Virus record (IMG/VR): IMGVR_UViG_3300010885_026914 | Coordinates: 1-20,956 of that record | DNA: 20,956 nucleotides | Direction: 5' to 3' (one strand) | From: a virus | Shown: in pieces, positions 15,562 through 20,588 of the stretch | Position numbering within the stretch: the first letter of the stretch is position 1 | Layout: every line of letters starts with the position of its first letter | The notes under the pieces: generated by a model | What the model was told of the DNA's origin: nothing | The model's input: the letters and a program-made list of their open reading frames with translations, nothing else | Database searches by the model: none | Made by a program: the position numbers and the translations under genes

Positions 15562-15661
15562 TCTTTCCTATATCTTTCCCCAACAATTTTTTAAGGAAAT
15601 TGTAAACCTAAGAGGGTCATAATTGACTCCACCAGTACTTTTAAAGTCTCTCCGTGACTAA
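15562..15661. other. non-coding spacer with an AT-rich hairpin
   Basis: No gene is supported between the tRNA 3' end and the terminator. On the minus strand there is a seven-base-pair hairpin ACAATTT...AAATTGT near 15582-15602. There is also a nine-codon ORF (MTLLGLQFP) starting near 15618 with GGTGGAG upstream; it is too short to call. Confidence 0.4.
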
Positions 15662-15749
15662 TACGAGTGCCTGGATTCGAACCAGGTCAAAGCCGCTAAT
15701 CTGGCGGAAAGAGTTTATAAGGCTCCTCTGACTACCAAGTCTCACTCGC
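15662..15749 (-). tRNA. class II tRNA-like gene, isotype uncertain
   Basis: On the minus strand the acceptor arm pairs over seven positions (GCGAGTG with CACTCGT, one G-U), with discriminator A and no encoded CCA. The T arm is perfect: CCTGG-TTCGAAT-CCAGG. The D arm is short (GAC-TTGGTA-GTC) and a variable arm CCGC-CAGATTA-GCGG makes it a class II tRNA of about 88 nt. The anticodon arm folds as AGGAG-CTCTT around nine bases; with a C-A mismatch at 31-39 the loop is CTTATAA and the anticodon would be UAU, which does not fit class II identities (Leu, Ser, Tyr). UAA (Leu) would need A33. It starts six bases after the antitoxin-like stop codon and shares its promoter. Confidence 0.7.
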
Positions 15750-15755
15750 ATAAAA

Positions 15756-15965
15756 TCAACAACCCTCTTCGTGATCCGTGTGTATTCGGATAAAGTTATC
15801 GTATTCTTCTACATCATCACCATAAACTATGTACTCATAATCCTTTGCTGGCATTATGACTACTTCCTTTTCTTCACTGGTTATAATAAAAGACTCTCCA
15901 TTATCCACTCTTTCTAGTAGATTATCAAAGTCTGTTTGAAATTCTTCAACTGTAAACTTTTCCAT
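15756..15965 (-). CDS. Phd/YefM-type antitoxin-like protein
   Basis: From ATG 15965 the 69-residue protein reads MEKFTVEEFQTDFDNLLERV, then NGESFIITSEEKEVVIMPAKDYEYI. This is the Phd/YefM DNA-binding fold: F/V-T-x-x-x-F/A-...-L-x-x-V-x-x-G-E-x-x-x-I-T-...-K-x-V-x-x-x-x-x-x-x-Y. The remaining about 20 acidic residues (YGDDVEEYDNF...) could be a short toxin-binding tail. No toxin gene is adjacent; the next genes are a tRNA and the glycan operon. An upstream in-frame TTG (15977) is less likely. It follows a near-consensus sigma70 promoter, so early expression is likely. It may block a host toxin or simply act as a small repressor; both are inference. Confidence 0.75.
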   Translation of the reverse strand: MEKFTVEEFQTDFDNLLERVDNGESFIITSEEKEVVIMPAKDYEYIVYGDDVEEYDNFIRIHTDHEEGC

Positions 15966-15985
15966 TTCAAAAATCAATATAAAAT

Positions 15986-16014
15986 ATTTTATCAGGTATT
16001 AGAATATCTGTCAA
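15986..16014 (-). promoter_or_regulatory. near-consensus sigma70 promoter
   Basis: On the minus strand TTGACA (16009-16014) is followed by a 17-base spacer and TAAAAT (15986-15991), about 20 bases before the antitoxin-like ATG at 15965. This is the best sigma70 match in the window and points to early transcription by host RNA polymerase of the antitoxin-like gene and tRNA. Confidence 0.75.
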
Positions 16015-16029
16015 TACAACTATTAAAAA

Positions 16030-16188
16030 TCAAAATTTATCTAAATGATCTTCCAATCTAATCAAAAGACGTTCCACATCTTTTGTGTCTGGTCCACCAT
16101 CTTGTTTAGCATAAAAAATATAATCATCCAATGATACAGTAAGTAATTCAATATCATTTTTTGAAAGCTTTGGGGTTTCCCAACTCAT
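16030..16188 (-). CDS. small conserved-looking protein, unknown function (52 aa)
   Basis: A 52-residue ORF starting MSWETPKLSKNDIELL and ending LIRLEDHLDKF. It is acidic, has no Cys, no signal and no membrane segment, and looks like a small two-helix protein (YIFYAKQDGG in the middle, then DTKDVERLLIRLEDHL). Its support is positional: the ATG overlaps the stop of the zinc-ribbon gene as ATGA, and it fills the gap up to the next promoter exactly. I do not recognise a family. Confidence 0.65.
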   Translation of the reverse strand: MSWETPKLSKNDIELLTVSLDDYIFYAKQDGGPDTKDVERLLIRLEDHLDKF

Positions 16189-16439
16189 TTAATTTCAAAC
16201 TCCATTTTTCTAATTTTACGGTTTCTTCTTGCTTCTTGATATGCAAGATCTTCTCTTGTAAAAAGAGAAGATGAATTATTTTTTTGATCTGGTTTTGATA
16301 TTAATTCCACCAAAGTCAAATCTAATGCAGTAATTTTATCATCTTTTACTGTGGTTAAATTGTCGCATCCACAGCACTTAGTCTGTGTTGGGTGCGAGTG
16401 CAACTCTTTGTTGCACATTTTACATCTAATCTTTAACAT
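16185..16439 (-). CDS. zinc-ribbon protein, unknown function
   Basis: This 84-residue protein starts MLKIRCKMCNKELHSHPTQ and has C6-x2-C9 and C22-C23-x-C25, a compact zinc-ribbon-like N-terminus with two His (14, 16). A basic C-terminal helix, EARRNRKIRKMEFEIK, follows. I recall similar small CxxC/'SHPTQT-CCGC' proteins as conserved hypotheticals in T4-like cyanophages, so a phage regulatory or nucleic-acid-binding role is possible but unproven. It lies 51 bases after the Dps gene and overlaps the 52-residue ORF (ATGA). A TATAAT-like hexamer in the spacer lacks a convincing -35, so read-through from the Dps promoter seems more likely. Confidence 0.75.
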   Translation of the reverse strand: MLKIRCKMCNKELHSHPTQTKCCGCDNLTTVKDDKITALDLTLVELISKPDQKNNSSSLFTREDLAYQEARRNRKIRKMEFEIK

Positions 16440-16490
16440 TTTAATTCATCCGTTTTAATTCGTCAAGTATTTCAATTATAACATTAATTT

Positions 16491-16925
16491 TTATTCAAGA
16501 AAAGATCTCAGCATCCAAACGAACTTGCCATGTGCTTCGTTTAAATCATCAACAAGATTGACAGTTCCTCTTGACTTTTGTGCTTCTGCTTCTTCAGCAA
16601 CTTCACCTAACATATCTATAATTTTTTTATGACCTTCAAGTAAATCTTCAATCATCTCCATTTCGGAAATATTAGTTTTTGCTTCTCCAACTCCAGATAC
16701 TTCTACAACTCTAGATAAAGAACTAATAGGTTTAATACTCAAAAATCTCATATGTTCTGATACACGATCAACTTCTTCTTGAATTGCCCCATATTGCTCT
16801 CCAAATAGATCATGAATTTGCTTAAAGTCAGATCCAACAATGTGCCAATGGTAAACCCAGGTTTTTTGAAATAGCAAAAAAAGTGACGCCTGAGCATCAC
16901 TTATGAGTTTAAACAATTTTTCCAT
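16491..16925 (-). CDS. dps: Dps-like miniferritin
   Basis: The 144-residue protein has the Dps/ferritin-like four-helix pattern: TWVYHWHIVGSDF (22-34), IHDLFGEQYGAIQEEVDRVSEHM (37-59), then an ILLE-like helix GHKKIIDMLGEVAEEAE and a final helix. All inter-subunit ferroxidase ligands are present: His26, His38, Asp53 and Glu57. Dps forms a 12-mer shell that oxidises iron with peroxide, stores it and can protect DNA. It is somewhat short and lacks a Lys-rich N-terminal tail, so direct DNA binding is less likely than iron/peroxide detoxification. A perfect late promoter octamer precedes it. Its neighbour upstream is a porin, which suggests an envelope/iron theme. A host-derived auxiliary metabolic gene is the likely origin. 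Confidence 0.9.
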   Translation of the reverse strand: MEKLFKLISDAQASLFLLFQKTWVYHWHIVGSDFKQIHDLFGEQYGAIQEEVDRVSEHMRFLSIKPISSLSRVVEVSGVGEAKTNISEMEMIEDLLEGHKKIIDMLGEVAEEAEAQKSRGTVNLVDDLNEAHGKFVWMLRSFLE

Positions 16926-16945
16926 TATACTAATACTGTTTCAAG

Positions 16946-16953
16946 TATTTATA
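16946..16953 (-). promoter_or_regulatory. T4-type late promoter (TATAAATA) for the Dps gene
   Basis: Minus strand TATAAATACTTG, a perfect match to the T4-like late -10 element TATAAATA with the favoured CT after it, 20 bases before the Dps ATG. T4-like phages read this element with the phage sigma factor gp55. Confidence 0.75.
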
Positions 16954-16963
16954 AAATAAAAAG

Positions 16964-16990
16964 AAAGACAAAATCCCCCGCAAGGGGGAT
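16964..16990 (-). terminator. strong intrinsic terminator after the porin gene
   Basis: On the minus strand ATCCCCC-TTGC-GGGGGAT (16973-16990) forms a seven-base-pair GC-rich stem followed by TTTGTCTTTC. It lies 26 bases after the porin stop codon and just before the Dps late promoter, insulating the two genes. Confidence 0.85.
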
Positions 16991-17016
16991 AAATGATATT
17001 TCAACCTTGGAGGTTA

Positions 17017-18498
17017 TCAGAAGGTGAACTTGGTCTGAACCACTCCACCCCAAGACGATTCATTTTGGAATCGTTGGTTGTTGCTTACATAGAAGATAGC
17101 AGGAGTGATGCTGATGTTGTCCGAAACTTGATACTTATAGAAGACTTCAAGCATCGTGGCATCATCACCAATGAAGTCAGAATTACCGGGTTGACCAACG
17201 GCAACACCAGCAGTATTACCTTGAGCAAATACATCAGACCACTGAAGTCCAACGAACCAAGAATCAGAATCGGTGGCACCAGTTTTAGAACCTTTGCCAT
17301 CTACATCATTATATCCATAACCAACTGAGATAGAAGGAACGAATCCACTCTGAGAAGGTTGCCAGTAAGCATTCAGAGCAATGCTATTGCTTTCCTGACC
17401 TGTGGCAAGAGCACCAGACCCTCCTCCAAGGGCATTAAAGGTGCGGACACGACTGCCTTCAGTACCATAACGGTAAGCAACCGCAGCACCCCACTGAGGA
17501 GCACGATAACCAACTTGTGCTAGGAAGTTCAATCCACTATCGGAATTGAAGACACCAGTTTCAGTGTTATCACCATCTTGAGAGACATAGTTCAGACCAG
17601 CAAGGAACCCTCCCTGACCTTTTGGAACTTGTTGCTTCCATTGAGCACCAAAACCAGCACCAGTTGCCTTGTTATAGACACCAGAGGCACCACCAAGTTG
17701 GAAGAAGTCAAGGATTTCCGACTTATAAGCAGAAGGAACCCATGCCATCTCTGTGTTACGAACCAGAGGACCAGCAGTTAAAGTTACACTCTTACCAACT
17801 GGGAACTGATAATACAGACGGTCAATCACAACTTGGTCGGCATAAGATTCTGCCTTATCAAGTTTGAATAGTGAAGAACTGGAACCAAAAGGATCAGAAC
17901 TGAAGTTACCAGAACGCAGACGAGTACGGAGCAAGTCCTTACCAGTGAACGAGGTATCAAAGTTCAGACGAACATCATAGTTAAATGCAGTATTACCTAC
18001 ATCAACACGTTTGTTAGTTTCAAGACCGGGAACGCCACCAAGAATAAAGTTTACTTCACCTTTGAGTTTGGTAGTGGTAGAGAATTGTGTTGCTTCCAAG
18101 TTTCCAACACGGTTCTCAAGACCATCTACACGAGCAGTGATAACAGTAAGTTCTGCATCAAACTCAGCAAGAAGTTTTTTAAGTTCATCGGTAGTTTCAG
18201 TTACACGATCTAGGCAAGCATTCAAAAGAGCAGCAGCTTCATAACGAGTCATTGCCTGACGACCCACAAAGGTGCCATTAGGATAACCTGCTACGCAACC
18301 ATAACGCTCTACAAGATTGCTAAGTGCCTGATATGCCCAATCAGTAGGTTGGACATCAGTAAATTGGGTAACGCTTGTGACTTGTTGTGCCGAGGCATAC
18401 TTATTGACATCCTCAGTATTGAGTTCTGCAGCATTCACCGCAGGAGCAATAAGACCCAGTGCAACAGGCACGAGCATTAGTTTTTTAAGAAAATTCAT
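17017..18498 (-). CDS. SLH-domain outer-membrane porin (cyanobacterial OprB/iron-uptake-porin type)
   Basis: The 493-residue protein has a Sec signal peptide (MNFLKKLMLVPVALGLIAPAVNA, cut before AE at 24), one S-layer homology domain at about 45-100 (FTDVQPTDWAYQALSNLVERYG, then GYPNGTFVGRQAMTRYEAAALL), and a coiled coil at about 103-137. A long barrel of alternating strands follows, ending VVQTKFTF with the terminal Phe of outer-membrane barrels. This is the plan of cyanobacterial SomA/SomB-like porins, in which the SLH domain grips the peptidoglycan-linked polymer. It is clearly richer in G+C than its neighbours, as expected for a gene taken from a host. It would insert into the host outer membrane and change its permeability to small solutes, possibly iron. 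The substrate is unknown. Confidence 0.9.
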   Translation of the reverse strand: MNFLKKLMLVPVALGLIAPAVNAAELNTEDVNKYASAQQVTSVTQFTDVQPTDWAYQALSNLVERYGCVAGYPNGTFVGRQAMTRYEAAALLNACLDRVTETTDELKKLLAEFDAELTVITARVDGLENRVGNLEATQFSTTTKLKGEVNFILGGVPGLETNKRVDVGNTAFNYDVRLNFDTSFTGKDLLRTRLRSGNFSSDPFGSSSSLFKLDKAESYADQVVIDRLYYQFPVGKSVTLTAGPLVRNTEMAWVPSAYKSEILDFFQLGGASGVYNKATGAGFGAQWKQQVPKGQGGFLAGLNYVSQDGDNTETGVFNSDSGLNFLAQVGYRAPQWGAAVAYRYGTEGSRVRTFNALGGGSGALATGQESNSIALNAYWQPSQSGFVPSISVGYGYNDVDGKGSKTGATDSDSWFVGLQWSDVFAQGNTAGVAVGQPGNSDFIGDDATMLEVFYKYQVSDNISITPAIFYVSNNQRFQNESSWGGVVQTKFTF

Positions 18499-18527
18499 AA
18501 ATGTGTTTTAATTAAACGACAAGTGTT

Positions 18528-18549
18528 AAGAAATCTTACAGGATTTCTT
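18528..18549 (-). promoter_or_regulatory. 5' leader hairpin upstream of the porin
   Basis: An eight-base-pair inverted repeat AAGAAATC-GATTTCTT with a six-base loop lies about 30 bases before the porin ATG and is not followed by a U-run, so it is not a terminator. It may stabilise the mRNA or block the ribosome site. Confidence 0.4.
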
Positions 18550-18552
18550 GAA

Positions 18553-18588
18553 CGTATTTAGTTTGGAGCAATACTTGGAATTTGTCAA
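18553..18588 (-). promoter_or_regulatory. candidate porin promoter (late-like CTAAATA and TTGACA)
   Basis: On the minus strand ACTAAATAC (about 18553-18561) is six of eight to the late octamer TATAAATA, and a perfect TTGACA (18583-18588) lies upstream, but no TATAAT falls at 16-18 bases from it. Either a late promoter with a two-base deviation or an activator-dependent sigma70 promoter is possible. Confidence 0.35.
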
Positions 18589-18605
18589 GCATTTTTTTGT
18601 ACGGT

Positions 18606-18621
18606 CCCGATAGAGTTCGGG
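18606..18621 (-). terminator. CCCGA/TCGGG hairpin, possible factor-dependent terminator
   Basis: Minus strand CCCGA-ACTCTA-TCGGG, a five-base-pair stem just after the tRNA-like sequence. It has no U-run, so it is not a standard intrinsic terminator; it could be a processing signal. Confidence 0.3.
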
Positions 18622-18625
18622 CGAG

Positions 18626-18696
18626 ATTGGATACACGGATTTGAACCGAGGAGTTCTTCTTAGAAGAGAGGAATGTTACCAATACATCAATTACGC
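18626..18696 (-). pseudogene. degenerate tRNA-like sequence (Arg-UCU-like loop)
   Basis: On the minus strand a T arm CTCGG-TTCAAAT-CCGTG (one mismatch, 18634-18650), an anticodon loop CTTCTAA with UCU in the anticodon position (18660-18666), and a D arm ATGT-ATTGGTA-ACAT (18673-18687) follow each other at tRNA spacing. The anticodon stem has mismatches, and the bases where the acceptor should pair (5' near 18690-18696 against 3' near 18627-18633) do not match. It may be a decayed tRNA-Arg(UCU), a common cyanophage tRNA, or chance similarity. Confidence 0.4.
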
Positions 18697-18710
18697 ACAT
18701 ATTGATCATA

Positions 18711-19118
18711 TCACTCATTAAGGCAATCGTCAATCCAAGGGGCACATAAACGCATTTCTCCACCTAAAGACTTACATTCATCCGTATAGCATACAGATTC
18801 ATCTACAGGTTTCTCTGAAAATATTGGAGCAGGAATCTCTACGGGTTTTTCTCTAGTTTTTCTCCAATACTCATCAATTGCACTATCAACATCCCTCTCA
18901 ATTCTTCGGTCAAGTTTCTCTGGGTCTTTGATGATTAACTCATTAAGAATAGTTTGTGGGAAATATTTTCTTTGCATTTCATCCAATAAGTCCCATAAAG
19001 TATTTGTGGATATTCCAGAGCATTGGGAGAGTGCTGCAATAATGGAGGTCAATACAACTCCTATAATTGCATATTGTTTAATATCAGGTTTCTTCTTGCC
19101 AAAATTGAAATTAAACAT
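18711..19118 (-). CDS. single-TM protein, possible lysis accessory protein
   Basis: The 135-residue protein starts MFNFNFGKKKPDIKQ, positively charged, then has one hydrophobic segment YAIIGVVLTSIIAALSQCSG (16-35), followed by a helical charged region (WDLLDEMQRKYF, DRRIERDVDSAIDEYW), a Pro-rich stretch (EKPVEIPAPIFSEKP) and four Cys near the end (SVCYTDECKSLGGEMRLC, then DDC). This fits an N-in membrane anchor with a periplasmic domain. It directly follows the lysozyme gene and has its own late-type promoter, so a spanin- or holin-like role is possible; neither family is recognised. Gln before the Cys at 33 argues against a lipoprotein. Confidence 0.7.
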   Translation of the reverse strand: MFNFNFGKKKPDIKQYAIIGVVLTSIIAALSQCSGISTNTLWDLLDEMQRKYFPQTILNELIIKDPEKLDRRIERDVDSAIDEYWRKTREKPVEIPAPIFSEKPVDESVCYTDECKSLGGEMRLCAPWIDDCLNE

Positions 19119-19122
19119 AAAA

Positions 19123-19145
19123 AAAGAGGAGTATAGAACTCCTCA
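19123..19145 (-). terminator. intrinsic terminator after the lysozyme gene
   Basis: On the minus strand GAGGAGT-TCTAT-ACTCCTC forms a seven-base-pair stem followed directly by seven U (T-run ending near 19120, just before the next ATG at 19118). It ends the lysozyme transcript and overlaps the leader of the next gene. Confidence 0.8.
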
Positions 19146-19146
19146 G

Positions 19147-19154
19147 TATTTATT
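19147..19154 (-). promoter_or_regulatory. T4-type late promoter variant (AATAAATA)
   Basis: Minus strand AATAAATACTGAG, seven of eight to TATAAATA and keeping the ACT after it, 28 bases before the one-TM protein ATG at 19118. It lies between the lysozyme stop codon and its terminator. Confidence 0.55.
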
Positions 19155-19169
19155 AAGTTGTATGTATTT

Positions 19170-19811
19170 TCAGACTTCAACAAGAACTAATTTATTTGCA
19201 TAGTTATAAGCAAAGTCAGTTCTTGCCCCATGATGACCCCAACGAATCCACTTACTTGCAAGACGCATGTAGTGAGTAATGGACCCACCAGGTGTTTTCA
19301 TTTGGTTCTCAATCATCTTCCAATCACCTTCGTGCAGCATATAGTCAAGTTGTGCATCCAGTGAGGAAGGATTAGCACCAATACGGGCAGCGTGTCTTCC
19401 TAGTCCATAAAAACGAGGAGCATTAGTCCATTGGATAAGACCATACCCCCCACCACAATTAGGATAGGAAGTTCTAGCACCACCCTCACAAATATTAGGT
19501 GTGAAGGTAGATTCTTGTCGGATATTGCCCATAATGGTTGCTATGGCGTTTTTGTCAGTAATTCCACGTTTCTGTAAGAATTCTACAGTCTTCGTTTCAT
19601 TAGTATTACATCCTTTACAAACTAATCGTTTAACTTTAGGTTTCTCGGGAACAACCTCTTTGGTCTCTGTCTCTTGAGTAGGCGCTTCAGGAACAATTGA
19701 AAATGGTTGTACTACTGAAGATGTTGCCATACTCGGTGCTGGCAGTGTTGCCGCTGATGTTGCAACCGCACCCAAAATTGCTACGGTTACATTTGTTAGG
19801 TTTTTAAGCAT
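19170..19811 (-). CDS. exported phage tail-lysozyme-type muramidase
   Basis: The 213-residue protein has an N-terminal signal-like hydrophobic segment (about 5-30, with AxA-type sites near 20-30) and a Pro/Thr/Glu linker (41-62). A domain from about residue 73, TVEFLQKRGITDKNAIATIM, follows, then GNIRQESTF (95-103, Glu100 the likely catalytic acid) and GGYGLIQWT (121-129). This is the Phage_lysozyme2/tail lysozyme pattern with a lysozyme-like fold that cuts peptidoglycan. It also has four Cys (65, 68, 108, 119) that could form disulfides in the periplasm. A signal peptide suggests Sec export, so it is more like an endolysin than a baseplate lysozyme, though a virion role cannot be excluded. 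Confidence 0.85.
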   Translation of the reverse strand: MLKNLTNVTVAILGAVATSAATLPAPSMATSSVVQPFSIVPEAPTQETETKEVVPEKPKVKRLVCKGCNTNETKTVEFLQKRGITDKNAIATIMGNIRQESTFTPNICEGGARTSYPNCGGGYGLIQWTNAPRFYGLGRHAARIGANPSSLDAQLDYMLHEGDWKMIENQMKTPGGSITHYMRLASKWIRWGHHGARTDFAYNYANKLVLVEV

Positions 19812-19833
19812 TTAGTTTAATAGAATTCGGCAT

Positions 19834-19882
19834 CCGTATAAAAGGGGGGTATACCAACCCTCTCGGGAGGCACCTTCCACGG
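19834..19882 (-). promoter_or_regulatory. structured G/C-rich leader upstream of the lysozyme
   Basis: In the roughly 110-base leader of the lysozyme mRNA, outer CCGT/ACGG arms enclose two smaller hairpins (CCTC-GAGG and GGGT-ACCC). The block is GC-rich in an AT-rich context. No riboswitch family is recognised. A seven-codon ORF (MRFIMSL) lies further upstream. It may delay lysozyme translation. Confidence 0.3.
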
Positions 19883-19930
19883 CTCTAAGTGTCACGTCAC
19901 AGACTCATAATAAATCTCATAATATCACAG

Positions 19931-19938
19931 TATTTAGA
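19931..19938 (-). promoter_or_regulatory. late promoter variant (TCTAAATA) for the lysozyme
   Basis: Minus strand TCTAAATACTGTG, seven of eight to the T4 late octamer with ACT following, just after the stop of the preceding small ORF and about 120 bases before the lysozyme ATG. It would create the long structured leader. Confidence 0.5.
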
Positions 19939-19943
19939 ATTGA

Positions 19944-20138
19944 TTAAAAATCCACAAAATAACCATTAATATAATCGAGTGATAATACTTCAAGATTTTC
20001 TTTTTGAATTACCCAATCACGGATTTCACTATAGATACATTCCGCATCTCTTGCTCTACCCTCTTCACATAAATCGCACATACGATTAATATGTTGTTGT
20101 ATCGTATTATTGCAGATTTTTTTGATATGAAGTTGCAT
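19944..20138 (-). CDS. small protein of unknown function (64 aa)
   Basis: A 64-residue protein, MQLHIKKICNNTIQQHINRM, then CDLCEEGRARDAECIYSEIRDWVIQ and a C-terminal hydrophobic YINGYFVDF. It appears fully helical with three Cys, one pair as CDLC, but too few ligands for a standard zinc finger. The start overlaps the nuclease gene by 32 bases; ATG 20138 is favoured because AGGAAGGA lies at suitable spacing upstream. A start at the internal Met20 would remove the overlap. No family is recognised. Confidence 0.6.
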   Translation of the reverse strand: MQLHIKKICNNTIQQHINRMCDLCEEGRARDAECIYSEIRDWVIQKENLEVLSLDYINGYFVDF

Positions 20139-20556
20139 TAAAGTAATCCTTCCTGAAATATCGGTTCATGACATTTGAATTGTAATACGCAGGAGTCCCA
20201 CTGTCAAGTGCTTCGGTCAGGACGTTGTTTAAAAATAATTGCCTCGTCTCTTCATAGTTTGTTTTACCTAATGTCTTATGAAGAGATACTATAGTTCTTT
20301 GGAACTTATCCTTTCCATGTTTCTTTATATCTTCTTTTAATTCAGGACAAGAACCATAATAATTTTTCCAATCACTTTCTTGTTTTACTTTTCTTTTCTT
20401 TCCTTTCGGTGTTCTAAAAGACCAAAAGTATTTTCTTCCCAAATATTTCCTTTGAGTTTCTTCGCAACTTATCAAATAAACAAATCCAAAATTCTCTTGA
20501 ATATCTTCTGTCTCAAAAACTTTTCCTTGATATAACCAAGGATTATCATAACTCAT
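20107..20556 (-). CDS. GIY-YIG/Seg-like putative endonuclease
   Basis: The 149-residue protein contains GFVYLISCEETQRKYLGRKYFW (24-45), in which F-V-Y and Y-L-G stand in for the GIY and YIG motifs at the usual 10-12 residue spacing. A basic loop KGKKRKVKQESDWKNYYGS (51-69) and a helix ending TNYEETRQLF (99-108) with a candidate metal-binding Glu follow. Similar proteins are annotated as putative endonucleases in T4-like phages. It has no obvious DNA-binding repeat, so it could be a freestanding homing-type nuclease or a host-DNA nuclease. A perfect late promoter octamer precedes it. The nuclease call is moderate because the first motif is degenerate. Confidence 0.7.
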   Translation of the reverse strand: MSYDNPWLYQGKVFETEDIQENFGFVYLISCEETQRKYLGRKYFWSFRTPKGKKRKVKQESDWKNYYGSCPELKEDIKKHGKDKFQRTIVSLHKTLGKTNYEETRQLFLNNVLTEALDSGTPAYYNSNVMNRYFRKDYFNATSYQKNLQ

Positions 20557-20580
20557 TCGGGTCTTTAATAATATTCAAAG

Positions 20581-20588
20581 TATTTATA
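20581..20588 (-). promoter_or_regulatory. T4-type late promoter (TATAAATA) for the nuclease gene
   Basis: Minus strand CTATAAATACTTTG, a perfect late octamer followed by CT, 24 bases before the ATG at 20556. It resembles the Dps promoter base for base around the core. Confidence 0.75.

Noticed and set aside
15609-15650. Nine-codon ORF with a Shine-Dalgarno-like GGTGGAG after the tRNA
   Set aside because: Too short and without comparison data to claim a peptide gene.
16440-16490. TATAAT-like hexamer before the zinc-ribbon gene
   Set aside because: There is no -35 at suitable spacing (TTGAAT is only 12 bases away), and A/T-rich spacers give such hexamers by chance.
16993-17328. Plus-strand ORFs opposite the porin (also 17578-17867 and 18011-18244)
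   Set aside because: The porin frame is complete from signal peptide to terminal Phe; these are antisense shadows made long by its higher G+C.
18499-18535. Possible Pho-box-like CTTAACA before the porin
   Set aside because: Only one half-site resembles the cyanobacterial repeat; no second copy at the right period, so phosphate control is not supported.
18536-18763. Minus-strand ORF of 75 codons between the one-TM protein and the porin
   Set aside because: It overlaps the end of the one-TM gene and runs through the tRNA-like sequence and hairpin; no ribosome site and no motif support it.
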